64,000 nt of DNA from CAVPDE01 sp963702565 (lineage in GTDB: Bacteria; Desulfobacterota; DSM-4660; Desulfatiglandales; HGW-15). The stretch is from contig CAVPDE010000010.1 in assembly GCA_963702565.1 (NCBI GenBank), forward strand, positions 124,001-188,000, written 5' to 3'. Shown piece after piece: positions 1 through 9,305 of the stretch. The position numbers were made by a program, and so were the translations under genes. Position 1 is the first letter of the stretch. Every line of letters begins with the position of its first letter. Below the pieces are notes generated by a model that worked only from the letters and a program-made list of their open reading frames with translations, was not told the DNA's origin and made no database searches.

Positions 1-1014
1 CACCATTTCTGCACCTATTTTGATCACCATTACTTACCTCGCGGATTAGCCCTTTACTTTTCCCTCAAGGAGCACTGCTTATCCTTTCAGTTATGGGTCC
101 TCTGTATGGATCACAACTGTTACAAGGTCCTTTCACAGATGAGCTTGCCCGGTTTGAATCCTATTCTGCACGCTGACTTTGAGAAGGAGGACGGGGGGCT
201 GGCTGAGGCCAAAAAGAATAGAAGCAGGATTGAATACTATTTTACCTGCACACCTTCTTTGCCTTTGTACATCTTCAGACGCCAAGCTGAAATCGCGATG
301 ATTACATATCTCGATGCAGACCTATTCTTTTTTGACAGCCCCGCTCCCCTCTTTGATGAGATTGCCGATAATTCTATCGCCGTGATAGGCCATCGTTACG
401 CACGTAGGCTCAGCCGCAGATTTAGATATGGCACTTACAACGTGGGATGGATTTCCTTTCGAGCGGATGAAAATGGGTTGGCCTGTCTTAACTGGTGGCG
501 TGAGAAGTGTCTTGAATGGTGTTATGATCGATTTGAGAACGGCCGCTTCGCAGATCAAAAATACCTTGATGCTTGGCCTGGCCTTTTTCAGAAACTCGTC
601 GTTCTTCAGCACAAAGGCGCAAACCTCGCACCCTGGAACATTGGGAATTACCGAATTACTTACCGTGATACCAAAGTCTGGGTAGATGAGCAGCCCCTGG
701 TTTTTTTTCACTTCCATGGGCTTCAACAAGTTGCTCCCTCGCTTTATGACCCAAACTTTGCCGGCTCTCGAGCAAAACTCAGCAAGACCACAAGGCAACA
801 CATCTTTTCTCCTTATATTGATACGCTTTGGAGGCTCAGAACGCGTTACTTACCCTTCACCCCCAGTGACCCATTGCCTCCTGGCAAACGAATGGAATCC
901 AAGGTTACAGGAACAAATCCTCGTATCTGGAACATGTTAGATAAGGCAGCATGCGCTCTGCTATCGGTGCTTAACAGGAATTATCTTTTTGTCAGGAATG
1001 GTCGCATCATCTGA
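1..1014 (+). CDS. Glycosyltransferase-like protein, 5' end outside window
   Basis: The reading frame is open from base 1 with no stop, so the gene starts upstream of the window; the first in-frame ATG at 106 is internal. The residues before it (HHFCTYFD, LPRGLALY) look like the start of a nucleotide-sugar transferase fold. A YLDADLFFF segment gives a DxD-type metal and nucleotide-sugar motif, followed by NVGWISFR and a C-terminal FFHFHGL motif, resembling GT8-like transferases. There is no membrane segment or signal peptide, so it is probably cytoplasmic and acts on a sugar or glycan precursor. The next gene is 80 bp downstream on the same strand. The acceptor and donor cannot be told. Fold moderately sure, substrate unknown. 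Confidence 0.7.
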   Translation, partial: HHFCTYFDHHYLPRGLALYFSLKEHCLSFQLWVLCMDHNCYKVLSQMSLPGLNPILHADFEKEDGGLAEAKKNRSRIEYYFTCTPSLPLYIFRRQAEIAMITYLDADLFFFDSPAPLFDEIADNSIAVIGHRYARRLSRRFRYGTYNVGWISFRADENGLACLNWWREKCLEWCYDRFENGRFADQKYLDAWPGLFQKLVVLQHKGANLAPWNIGNYRITYRDTKVWVDEQPLVFFHFHGLQQVAPSLYDPNFAGSRAKLSKTTRQHIFSPYIDTLWRLRTRYLPFTPSDPLPPGKRMESKVTGTNPRIWNMLDKAACALLSVLNRNYLFVRNGRII

Positions 1015-1094
1015 ATACCGATTTCTCGGCTTCCGGTCTCATGTAAAACCATGCGGAAGAAGCGAATCGCGTATTTCTAAATTGCCGGCTGGGT

Positions 1095-2162
1095 ATGAAG
1101 CTTTTCTTTCTTTGTAAACGTCGACCCCAGGGAAAAGATCTACTTACTCGCCCCTATGGTCGTTTCTTCCATCTCCCTCGAATCCTGTCCGAAAGAGGAC
1201 ATGACGTTTGTTTGCTGTTGCTCAGCTATCAGAAGGAGGCTCGATCGCGCACGATGCAATACGGCATGACCTGGATCACCGAATCCGTTTTTCCCACAGG
1301 GCCCCTCGCTTACATTCAACACGCGGAAAGGCTCGTAAAGGAATTCAAGCCAGACTGGGTCGTCGGTTTTTCCGATACCTATTACGGCATACTCTCCGCA
1401 TGGCTGGGGGAAAGGTATCGGATCGGTTCCGTGATTGACGCCTATGATAACTACGAAAGCTACATCCCATGGCTGAAGCCTTTGCACCTTCTCTGGAGAA
1501 AAGCCCTCGGCCGAGCCACCCTGGTAACCGCAGCGGGCCCCCATTTGGCAGAATTCCTGTCCTCCTTCAGACCAGACAAGAAGGCTTACACCATCCCCAT
1601 GGCATCTGATCCCAATTTCCAACCGCTGGAGAGAACTGAATGCCGCCGGAGACTTGGCCTTCCGGTCGACAGAAAAATCATCGGGTACAGCGGCGCCGTC
1701 CACCGCAGCAGAGGTATTGACACGCTTTTTCAGGCCTATGAAAAACTTAAGGGCGACAATCCCCAGCTCGAGCTCGTTCTCACAGGTCGTAACCAAAAGG
1801 GGTTATCCATTCCTTCAGGAGTCCGATGGCTCGGTTATTTGCCGGATGAAGACATGCCCCTCTTGCTCAACAGCCTGGATGTTCTCCTCGTGCTGAATAG
1901 GTTCTCTGATTTCGGGAGATTCAGCTACCCCGTGAAATTGTACGAAGCGATGAAGTGCCATATCCCTGTTGTGGCCACGAACACGCCGCCTGTCCGGTGG
2001 ATTCTTGGAGATAGAGGCTCGCTTATAGCAGAAGCCGATGATGATGCGGATCTTGCCCGAAAGGTTGAATCGATTCTGAACATGAACCGGTGGGACTATG
2101 GGGAGCAAAACACATGGGAACAATCCTCACTGGTTTTTGAAGCGGCGCTTCTCGCCCGCTAA
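1095..2162 (+). CDS. GT4-family glycosyltransferase
   Basis: A 355-residue GT-B glycosyltransferase. The N-terminal half carries the acceptor-binding Rossmann domain (RPYGRFFHLPRIL, then GFSDTYYG). The C-terminal half is a Glycos_transf_1 domain with IIGYSGAVHRSRGIDTL, a GYLPDEDMPLLLNSLDVLL segment, and PVKLYEAMKCHIPVVAT, which holds the family E of the EX7E-type nucleotide-sugar site. ATG at 1095 gives the family's usual N-terminus; the Shine-Dalgarno is weak. Its stop overlaps the stop of the convergent GT4 gene by four bases (2159-2162). Likely cytoplasmic, adding a sugar to a lipid-linked glycan or another surface polymer. Substrate not predictable. Confidence 0.85.
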   Translation: MKLFFLCKRRPQGKDLLTRPYGRFFHLPRILSERGHDVCLLLLSYQKEARSRTMQYGMTWITESVFPTGPLAYIQHAERLVKEFKPDWVVGFSDTYYGILSAWLGERYRIGSVIDAYDNYESYIPWLKPLHLLWRKALGRATLVTAAGPHLAEFLSSFRPDKKAYTIPMASDPNFQPLERTECRRRLGLPVDRKIIGYSGAVHRSRGIDTLFQAYEKLKGDNPQLELVLTGRNQKGLSIPSGVRWLGYLPDEDMPLLLNSLDVLLVLNRFSDFGRFSYPVKLYEAMKCHIPVVATNTPPVRWILGDRGSLIAEADDDADLARKVESILNMNRWDYGEQNTWEQSSLVFEAALLAR

Positions 2163-3373
2163 GTTTTCTGTGACACTTGCTCATAAATTTTCTTGAACCT
2201 CTCAGCCACCACGGCCCATGAAAACTCCTGTTTCACAAAGCCAAAGCCCTTCTCGGTTACTTTTTTTCTCAGGGCCTCATCATCCAAGATTCTAAGAATT
2301 TTCTCTGCCAAGTCATGAGGATTCCTCTGAAAAGCGATCAGCCCTGTCTCTCCATCCTTGATAATATCCGGGATTCCTCCAACCGCGGAGCCAATTACCG
2401 GAACTCCGCTTGCCATGGCCTCAAGAAGCACGACGCCCAATCCCTCTGTCTCACCCTCGTCAGTCGTCACAGAGGGAAGAACAAATACATCGGCCATGGA
2501 ATAGTGGCAAACCAGTTCGTCCTGTGAAACGGTGTCCTGGAAGACCACTTTCTTTTGAAGGTGGAGTCTCTCCGATAAGCTCACGAGATCCCCCTTGCAG
2601 GGCCCGGATCCCACGACAAGGAGTCTGGCATTCGCATGTTTTTCCAGGACGGATGGAAAAGCTCTGATCAGGTACTCCACCCCTTTCACGTCAATGAGGC
2701 GGCCCGCATACAGAATCGTCTCAGCGTGTCTTCCGTTCTGTTTTTGTCCTGTTGCCCGGCCCGCCGATGTTGAGAAAAAGTCGATATCCACACCCATCGG
2801 GATGACTCGGATGTCGTCTCTGCCCGAAATCCTCTTGGCCCTTTCTGCTGTGGCCCTGCTGTTCGCCGTGCACGCATCCGAACCAAGGATCACTTTCTTG
2901 TTCAGCCCCCGGAGGAAAGGGAGATTCAGACCGTGCACATCTGAACCGTGGAGCGAGGTGACCCATGGAATCCCGCGGAATTTTCTCAACAGAAGCCCGG
3001 TGAACCCCTGTGGGATAGACCAATGGGCATGGACCAGATCGAAATTCTTTTGTTGGGCGATCCGAATGGCGTAGAAGAGCTCGGCAAGAATGAAAAAGGG
3101 AAGCTGCATGAAAGCCAAGGGGTTTCCCTTCATGTTTTTCAATATCCCTGCGCCATAACAGAGCCTTTGAAATCTGTGGGGGTAGAAATAAGGAAACCGA
3201 AAAACCTTTATCCCTTCCCAGAATTCATGTCGCTTACAGCCGCCCTCATGGGGCGCGAGGACCTCGATTTCTATTCCGAGCTTTTGCAGTTCTTTGCAGA
3301 GGCTGAGAATAAATACTCCGGAGGGATCTCCCGGAAATCGGGGAAAGGACGATGTGACAACCAGAACTCTCAA
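2159..3373 (-). CDS. GT4-family glycosyltransferase, TTG start
   Basis: A 404-residue GT-B enzyme. It opens with LRVLVVTSSFPRFPGDPSG, a classic family start, so I place the start at TTG 3373; the longer frame upstream runs into the preceding gene and looks non-coding. The N-terminal domain contains VHAHWSIPQG and SLHGSDVHGL. The C-terminal domain contains ILYAGRLIDVKGVEYLI, DVFVLPSV and EGLGVVLLEAMASGVPVIGS, the donor-sugar binding loop with both conserved glutamates. It lies 23 bp after the GT2 gene at 3397-4344 and is the last gene of the minus-strand block that starts near 9025. Soluble, probably cytoplasmic. The linkage made is unknown. Confidence 0.88.
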   Translation of the reverse strand: MRVLVVTSSFPRFPGDPSGVFILSLCKELQKLGIEIEVLAPHEGGCKRHEFWEGIKVFRFPYFYPHRFQRLCYGAGILKNMKGNPLAFMQLPFFILAELFYAIRIAQQKNFDLVHAHWSIPQGFTGLLLRKFRGIPWVTSLHGSDVHGLNLPFLRGLNKKVILGSDACTANSRATAERAKRISGRDDIRVIPMGVDIDFFSTSAGRATGQKQNGRHAETILYAGRLIDVKGVEYLIRAFPSVLEKHANARLLVVGSGPCKGDLVSLSERLHLQKKVVFQDTVSQDELVCHYSMADVFVLPSVTTDEGETEGLGVVLLEAMASGVPVIGSAVGGIPDIIKDGETGLIAFQRNPHDLAEKILRILDDEALRKKVTEKGFGFVKQEFSWAVVAERFKKIYEQVSQKT

Positions 3374-3396
3374 TGTCTGCCCACAGAAAGCGAAGG

Positions 3397-4344
3397 TTAT
3401 TTGAGATCCTTGTTGTACTCCATGTCGAACCACATGCCGAAGAAAAGGCTCTGCAGCCCGCTCACCATCGTGAAGACCAAGGCCATGGCATTGATCCGTG
3501 GAATGGCGCCGTAAACGGCCCACATATAGAAGAGCCTTATCGTGAGAGGGAGGCTCACCGTGAGCAGCAAGAACGAGAGGGCGTAAAAAAAGACGAGGGG
3601 GTGAAAATCTTTGATCACATACTTGAAAAAGAGTCTTCTCCAAAACCCCTTGAACAAAAGCCAGGAAATCCTGGGGATGACTTTGAACACTTTCATTTTG
3701 GACTTCTCCCCTATGTTGTACACGGGCCTGATGTGGACGTCCCTGACACCAAAATCAAACTGGTTGAGTTTGATGAGCATGTCATTGGGCATCCCGTAGC
3801 TCTTATAGATCCCATCCAGGTCCAGCTTCTTGAGGGCCCTCAGGGAAATCCCCGTGTATCCTGTCTGCGAATCCGCGATGTGCCAGTATCCTGAGGCGAA
3901 CTTGGTCATCAGGGAGAGAAAGGAATTTCCGAGGTAACGGTGGTGAGGAATCATTTTCCAGGCATCCCCTTGGAAAAGCCTGTTCCCCTTGGTGTAATCG
4001 ACCTCCCCTCTTGCAACAGGCTCGATGATCTTCGGAAGATCATTGGGATCCATTTGCCCGTCGCCTGCCATGACCACGGTGACATCGCTTTTCATTTCCC
4101 GGGCCTTCTTATAGCCCGTGACAATAGCCCCGCCAACGCCCTCATTCCTCTCATGATCGATCAGGATGACCCTCGCGTCCTTTTTCGCAATCTCCTTAAC
4201 AATCACCGATGTATCGTCTTTGCTCGCATCATTGACCACAATGATGCGGTCCACAAAATCCGGAAGGGTTGAAACGGTCTGCCCGATCAGTTTCTCTTCG
4301 TTATAAGCCGGTATGACCACGGCAACGCTTTTTTCCAAGTACAT
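3397..4344 (-). CDS. GT2 polyprenyl-phosphate-sugar synthase with C-terminal membrane helices
   Basis: A 315-residue GT-A enzyme of the DPM1/CsbB kind. VVIPAYNEE, IIVVNDASKDDT, GAIVTGYKKA and VMAGDGQMDP (the DxD-type motif) are visible in order. The last 80 residues contain two hydrophobic helices. ATG 4344 has GGTGAG just upstream and begins the family's hallmark segment, so I prefer it to the TTG 18 bp earlier. Members of this family make polyprenyl-phosphate-linked sugars at the inner face of the membrane for use by GT-C enzymes outside. The GT-C gene at 4453-6129 lies immediately upstream, fitting a donor-maker plus user pair. Confidence 0.88.
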   Translation of the reverse strand: MYLEKSVAVVIPAYNEEKLIGQTVSTLPDFVDRIIVVNDASKDDTSVIVKEIAKKDARVILIDHERNEGVGGAIVTGYKKAREMKSDVTVVMAGDGQMDPNDLPKIIEPVARGEVDYTKGNRLFQGDAWKMIPHHRYLGNSFLSLMTKFASGYWHIADSQTGYTGISLRALKKLDLDGIYKSYGMPNDMLIKLNQFDFGVRDVHIRPVYNIGEKSKMKVFKVIPRISWLLFKGFWRRLFFKYVIKDFHPLVFFYALSFLLLTVSLPLTIRLFYMWAVYGAIPRINAMALVFTMVSGLQSLFFGMWFDMEYNKDLK

Positions 4345-4452
4345 AGGCTCACCGGTGTTCAAGAAGATGAGTTAGGCATTAGCCATTGTCTGGCTGGGAA
4401 TGGGCTTATGCGGCATTTTTGGAAGTGATTTTACACTATTGCGGCTCAGGAT

Positions 4453-6129
4453 TCAAGAAGAAACGTTTTCCAAGGCAAAAACACTAAATCCGTTCTTGGA
4501 ATAAATAAGTTTAACATAATTTAGGAAAAACGGCTTCAGACCTTTCTCCAGGCTCTCCTTCAAATTGCCATGGACCCACCGGCCGAAGAGAGGATCGTAG
4601 ATGAGCAGGTGGGTTATGCCCATGCCTTTTAGTTTAGAGCGCATCTCTTCCGCGCTGTTGGAACCTTGGAAAACAGACCCCAGAGCCTCGTCTCCGTACA
4701 CATAGTCTCGATCACAGTAGTATCCCCTGCTCCCCAAGAAGATCAACATCACCTTCGCATCCTGGGGCAGGTGACTGTTGATGAAGCGCATGGCCGCATA
4801 CTCAGGTCGATGGCTCTCCAGATACTCCTCTCGGTTGACCGCACCGGCAATGTAACCGAGAGGCTCAACTTCTCTGAACTGAGCGACCACATACCGTCCG
4901 TTGTAAGCCAGGGCTGAAGCCAGGGCGACCATCAACAGAGCGAAGACCATGTTTTTTCCTCTCCCACGGTTTCCCTTCCGCATCGCCCGGTGAAGCTTTT
5001 CAGCCCCCATGACGGACAGGACCACCAGCACGGGGATGATGGGCGCAATGTAACGGATACGGAGATCGCTTGTGAAAAAGGCGATGGCGAAGAAGAGGAC
5101 AACGAAGGCGAGCATGACTTTCTTTTCTTTTCGTACCTCCTCTTGGTCCTCTCTGATTCGCCAGAAAGCGAAAGCGGGCAGAAGAAGGAGAAATGGATTC
5201 AGCTTTCCATCGAAGTGCTTGGGGCTTCCATCCTGACCCTGAAAAAAGACCCTGATAGGCACCAGGGCGATTTCCCACCAGGTCTCATGGTAGATTCCCT
5301 CACGAATGACGAAGACTCCCAACCCCGCGTTGATCGACTGATCCTGACTCTGGTCCGCTCCTGAGGACGAACTGCTTCTAGGGTTGAACCTGTGGTCATA
5401 GAGCGGGAAGATCGGGTTTTTCTTCCATGCATAGTTCCTGGCCATCCAGGGCGAAAAAACCAAGAGGGCCACCACAAGGAACAGCAGGCCGTGCGATGCC
5501 GAACGAAAGAAATTCCCCTTCGCCCGGCGTGCGGACAGGATGGGGACAAAGAGGGTGAGCAATGCCGTGGTCACCAGGGCGTTGTACTTCGTCCCCATCG
5601 CAAGTCCTGCCATGACTCCCGAAAAGATCAAAAACTTCCCTTTGAATCCGCTTTCCGACCACTTCAAAAGAAGAAGAAGCGAGGCAAAGGAAAAGAACAG
5701 AACACCCAGGTCCACATAGGCGGAGATAGAGAGTTTAACCATGATGGGGACAGAAAGAAAAAACACAGCCCCGAACAACGCATACCCAGATCCTGTCCTT
5801 CTCTTCAAATACCCGAAAAGGAGTCCTGCGGTGAGGAGTGCAAAGCTGAAATGGATGAATTTCGGAATGATGTCGTTACCGAAATAGAGGGGAATGAGGT
5901 AGAGCAGATCCAGGTTCATCGGATAATAGGAGAAAAGCATGAACGGAAGCTCAATCATCCCTCCGTGTTTGAGATAAAGCTTGGGGACAGCCAGGTGATG
6001 AACGAGCTCGTCTTTGCTTACCGGCGGGACAAGAGAAAGAAAAGCAATGCAAAGAACCACCAGCACGAGAAGCCCCGCAAGCAATACCGAAACATACCGA
6101 GCGCTATGGTTCAAAGTGGTTTCTTTCAT
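4453..6129 (-). CDS. GT-C type integral membrane glycosyltransferase (PMT/ArnT-like)
   Basis: A 558-residue protein with a first transmembrane helix (residues about 14-35) followed by PPVSKDELVHH, the acidic D-E pair in the first outer loop typical of GT-C enzymes. About ten more hydrophobic helices follow, then a C-terminal soluble part of about 130 residues. Such enzymes take a sugar from a polyprenyl-phosphate carrier and transfer it outside the membrane to protein, lipid or polymer. A run of serines (RSSSSSG) lies in the central loop. It sits between a DUF2723 gene and a GT2 gene in one minus-strand transcription unit. The acceptor is unknown. Confidence 0.75.
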   Translation of the reverse strand: MKETTLNHSARYVSVLLAGLLVLVVLCIAFLSLVPPVSKDELVHHLAVPKLYLKHGGMIELPFMLFSYYPMNLDLLYLIPLYFGNDIIPKFIHFSFALLTAGLLFGYLKRRTGSGYALFGAVFFLSVPIMVKLSISAYVDLGVLFFSFASLLLLLKWSESGFKGKFLIFSGVMAGLAMGTKYNALVTTALLTLFVPILSARRAKGNFFRSASHGLLFLVVALLVFSPWMARNYAWKKNPIFPLYDHRFNPRSSSSSGADQSQDQSINAGLGVFVIREGIYHETWWEIALVPIRVFFQGQDGSPKHFDGKLNPFLLLLPAFAFWRIREDQEEVRKEKKVMLAFVVLFFAIAFFTSDLRIRYIAPIIPVLVVLSVMGAEKLHRAMRKGNRGRGKNMVFALLMVALASALAYNGRYVVAQFREVEPLGYIAGAVNREEYLESHRPEYAAMRFINSHLPQDAKVMLIFLGSRGYYCDRDYVYGDEALGSVFQGSNSAEEMRSKLKGMGITHLLIYDPLFGRWVHGNLKESLEKGLKPFFLNYVKLIYSKNGFSVFALENVSS

Positions 6130-6185
6130 CTCACCCTTTCCGAACAGCCCTGGAGCTCTCCTCTGCTCCAGCCTGTGAGAGGCCG

Positions 6186-8054
6186 TCAGCCTTTGCCTCC
6201 ATACTTCCGAAGATAGAACTGGGAGGCCCGATTCTTTGGGTTGATCTTCAAGGCCGCTTCAAAGTACTGGATCGATTCCGGAACCATCTCAAAATTCGCA
6301 AAAGCGAAACCGGTCAGCATCAGTGTCTGATCATACCCTTGGGCCACTGTGCCCATTTTCCTGACCCAGAGGAGACCCTCCTGGGTCTCCCCCCGGCTCT
6401 TGTGGTAGAGGGCCCGGCGGTGATAGTACTCTGTGACAAGGATCTTCTCCAACGGGGCACGAACTCTTCGAGTCTCCTCCGCTGTGAAATCCCTCCATTC
6501 CATCTCTTTCAACGCGCCGTCTTCCGCAGAAATCTTGAAAACGAGGCCCGCAGGCCGGCAGCGGACAGGCTCCTGGGTTTGAACATAATGGGTGGTATAC
6601 AGCCTCCCCTCCTTGATCAAAAGGGCCACCTTGTCCTGATGACCCAGCCCAATCCGGGGATTCAAAAGCACGATATCCGGCCGGTAACCCTCCACCAAGT
6701 GATAATAGAGGATGGGGAAAAGGTGATTGTCTCCCTCGGCGTAAAGGGTGGCTCCGGCCGGCAAGTGGGACAAGAGCTGCTCCACATAGGATTTCAGCAA
6801 CGTGTTGTGTGAACGATCGTTTTTTTCAAAGTTCCAAACGAGAGCCAGGGCGGGGATGACCGCCAACACCACCACAAGGAAGGTGAAGACTTTGCGAGAG
6901 CAGGAGGTCAGGGTCCAAGCTATAAGCACCGCACAAGCGAAATAAAGACCGATGTAACCGGGCGCCGAATACCGTTTCAACAGAAAGAGGTCCAGGTGAG
7001 AGCCGTGAAGGCTGAGAAGAAACGCGTTCAGGATGAACAAGGCGACTCCCAGCAGGGCCAGGCGGAATGCCGTCTCCGAACTCGTTTTTCTCATGAGGGC
7101 CATCACGGTCAAGGCGAGGGCAAGGATCGGCAGCATGGGGGAGGCCTCCACCACAAAGGCTTTTGAGTGAAACAGAAGAACCTCCAAGAAATCCCCTGCA
7201 TCAGCGACATAGGTGTTGATGAAGTAGTCCTTTCTGGAAATATACCTGAGGAACCTGTCGAGCGAATCAGGATCTCCCCAGTTGATGACAGGATCGGCCG
7301 CCGCTCGAATCGGGATGTACAGGTAAAGACAAAGTCCAGGCAAAAGGTAAAGGCTGCAGGCCAGGACCTGTTTCAGGGAGATCTGCTTCCGGATCAGCAG
7401 CGAGAGAAAAGTCCAGGCCACCAATGCGAGGAGGACCAAAGACAAAATGTGGTTGGCCAGAGCAAGGCCCGTCACCAGGCAAACGTATTTCAGGAGCCGC
7501 GTTTGTCTTTCGACGACCACCCTGCCCATCAGCGTCAGCCAAAGGATCACGAGGAAATAGTGCGGCACGCAGGACGAAGCCGCCACACTCTCGAACCAAA
7601 AGGTCTGGGAATATGCCAGGGTCAAGGAAAGGCACAAGGCCACGAGGCCGGCTCTCCCTCTCGATGCTCCCCAGGTGAGAGAGAGGCGAAAAAACCATTT
7701 TGCCAGGATGCCGACGGCCACGGCACTGAGAATGGCGTTCAGGAGGTTCATTCTCCACACAATCGTCCCAAAGGGAAAGACGCATTCCCAGAACTTCATC
7801 AACAGGAGGTAGAGCGGGGTCCCTGTGGGATGGCTAATGCCCATGAAGTGCGCGGCTGTGATTTGCTCGCCTGCGTCAGCCACCTGCAAGGTGGGGGCCA
7901 GAGTCAGCCAGTAAATCGCGAAGGCCAAGAGCCCTGAAAGGCATGCCCAGCCCGTTTGGATATGGCTTGTCGTGATGCAGAGGGCCATGCCTCTCTTTTT
8001 CGAGCTCAAGCTGTCAGGCATCCTTGTTTCAAACCGCTCCTTGAGAGGACTCAC
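6186..8054 (-). CDS. DUF2723 membrane protein (TMEM260-like O-mannosyltransferase family)
   Basis: The N-terminus carries the DUF2723 signature: a helix ending LTLAPTLQ, then VADAGEQITAAHFMGISHPTG, followed by a multi-helix membrane domain to about residue 400. A soluble C-terminal part includes AEGDNHLFPILYYHLVEG, also present in the two related genes at 30-34 kb, and ends in a TPR-like segment. Human TMEM260 of this family is a protein O-mannosyltransferase, so a GT-C glycosyltransferase role is likely; the bacterial donor is unknown. GTG 8054 overlaps the stop of the upstream GT2 gene as GTGA. ATG 8021 is an alternative start. Codon use is ordinary, unlike the paralogues at 30-34 kb. Confidence 0.82.
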   Translation of the reverse strand: MSPLKERFETRMPDSLSSKKRGMALCITTSHIQTGWACLSGLLAFAIYWLTLAPTLQVADAGEQITAAHFMGISHPTGTPLYLLLMKFWECVFPFGTIVWRMNLLNAILSAVAVGILAKWFFRLSLTWGASRGRAGLVALCLSLTLAYSQTFWFESVAASSCVPHYFLVILWLTLMGRVVVERQTRLLKYVCLVTGLALANHILSLVLLALVAWTFLSLLIRKQISLKQVLACSLYLLPGLCLYLYIPIRAAADPVINWGDPDSLDRFLRYISRKDYFINTYVADAGDFLEVLLFHSKAFVVEASPMLPILALALTVMALMRKTSSETAFRLALLGVALFILNAFLLSLHGSHLDLFLLKRYSAPGYIGLYFACAVLIAWTLTSCSRKVFTFLVVVLAVIPALALVWNFEKNDRSHNTLLKSYVEQLLSHLPAGATLYAEGDNHLFPILYYHLVEGYRPDIVLLNPRIGLGHQDKVALLIKEGRLYTTHYVQTQEPVRCRPAGLVFKISAEDGALKEMEWRDFTAEETRRVRAPLEKILVTEYYHRRALYHKSRGETQEGLLWVRKMGTVAQGYDQTLMLTGFAFANFEMVPESIQYFEAALKINPKNRASQFYLRKYGGKG

Positions 8055-9025
8055 TCCTTTCGGTCAGGCCGCGGCATGTGAGCGACGTTGATGCGGATCA
8101 CCTCCCTCAGGCGATGGTTGATCGCATCGAGAATGATCCCCATGGCCACGCAGAGGACGGAAATAATCATGATCCCCGAAGCCAGGATTGCAGAGGGAAA
8201 GCGTTCAATTCTTCCGGTCTCCAAATACTCTGTCACCGGGATGCTCCCGATGAGCACCCCCACGCAGCCCAGAAACGCGCCGAGGATGAAGAAGAAGAGC
8301 AAGGGTCGATAGGCCTTGAAAATGTCGAAGATTGTCAAAAGGGTCTTCATTCCGTCCGAGAAGGTCTTCAGCTTCGAGCTCGACCCTTCCGGTCGATTTC
8401 TGTAGGAGACAGGGACCTCAGCGATGACGAAGTCATAATGCAAAGCCTGGAGTGTCATTTCCGTTTCCACCTCAAAGCCCCTGGACACGATCGGCACCTT
8501 CCTGACAAAGTCGCTGTTGAAAGCGCGGTACCCGGACATGATGTCCTTCAGCTTGCACTTAAAGATCACGTTCACCAGCCTGACGACCAGTTTGTTCCCG
8601 AACACATGAAAGGGTCTGAAGGATCGCTCCCCGAATTCCTCAAGCCGGTTGCCCACAACCATGTCCGCTCGCTCATCGATAAGGGGCCGCAGCAGTTCGT
8701 GAACCTTCTCCGCCGGATAGGTGTCGTCCCCATCCACCAGAACGTACAGATCCGCCTCCACCTCCTCAAACATGGAAGCGATCACAAAGCCTTTCCCTTG
8801 ACGCTTCTCGCGAACCACTCTCGCCCCGGCCGCCCCCGCGATGAGGGCCGTTCGGTCCGCTGAGTTGTTATCGTAAACATAGACGGCCGCTTCAGGCAGC
8901 TCTTTCCGGAAATCCTCAATGACCTTTGCCACGGTCTGCTCTTCGTTGAGGCAAGGGATGAGCACGGCGATGTTTCTGCTTTTCAGGCGCTCTTGTGAGG
9001 GCGAGAGGGAGTTTTCGGAATTCAT
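8051..9025 (-). CDS. GT2 polyprenyl-phosphate-sugar synthase with two C-terminal helices
   Basis: A 324-residue enzyme. IAVLIPCLNEEQTVAKVI, VYVYDNNSADRT, GKGFVIASMF and LVDGDDTYP (DxD) mark a GT-A fold of the DPM1/DolP-Glc type. A SGYRAFN segment follows, and two membrane helices lie in the last 90 residues. I place the start at ATG 9025; upstream in-frame starts at 9115 and 9085 overlap the promoter. It is the first gene of the minus-strand block 2159-9025 and is coupled by a 4-bp overlap to the DUF2723 gene, which suggests it supplies the lipid-linked sugar for that enzyme. Confidence 0.86.
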   Translation of the reverse strand: MNSENSLSPSQERLKSRNIAVLIPCLNEEQTVAKVIEDFRKELPEAAVYVYDNNSADRTALIAGAAGARVVREKRQGKGFVIASMFEEVEADLYVLVDGDDTYPAEKVHELLRPLIDERADMVVGNRLEEFGERSFRPFHVFGNKLVVRLVNVIFKCKLKDIMSGYRAFNSDFVRKVPIVSRGFEVETEMTLQALHYDFVIAEVPVSYRNRPEGSSSKLKTFSDGMKTLLTIFDIFKAYRPLLFFFILGAFLGCVGVLIGSIPVTEYLETGRIERFPSAILASGIMIISVLCVAMGIILDAINHRLREVIRINVAHMPRPDRKE

Positions 9026-9083
9026 CTTTCTTTTGCCCGAGATTCTTTGAAAAGGGGACCAGAGCTGACTTGAACCGGTGTTC

Positions 9084-9092
9084 ATTATAGCA
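9084..9092 (-). promoter_or_regulatory. Extended -10 promoter element for the 9025-2159 block
   Basis: The minus strand reads TGCTATAATG here, a full TATAAT with the TG of an extended -10. No good -35 hexamer sits 17 bp upstream, as is usual for extended -10 promoters. Transcription would begin near 9077, about 50 bases before the GT2 start at 9025. Confidence 0.5.
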
Positions 9093-9189
9093 GCCTCACC
9101 GCCTTTTTGCACCACCTCTTTAGCGCGGCGAACTTTTCTAATGGAAAACTCCTGGCCCCGGATGGTAACACATTAGAATTTCAAAGATA

Positions 9190-9218
9190 TTGACTTGATC
9201 GCGTTTTCATACTATTCC
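9190..9218 (+). promoter_or_regulatory. Possible sigma-70 promoter for the plus-strand YfhO block
   Basis: TTGACT at 9190-9195 is followed after 17 bp by TATTCC. The -10 is poor, so this is a weak call. It lies about 90 bp before the ATG at 9306 in a divergent intergenic region. Confidence 0.25.
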
Positions 9219-9305
9219 GTTGCTGGGGCGGTAAGGTTCTGCCTGCAGCTTGGCTTTACGGATGGGTTCACCTATTGTCAGGAGGCGCGAGGCAAGAAGG
9301 GAATA

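Noticed and set aside
3374..3643. N-terminal extension of the GT4 gene at 2159
   Set aside because: It lies in another frame of the GT2 gene and lacks any family similarity; the GT-B fold begins right after TTG 3373.
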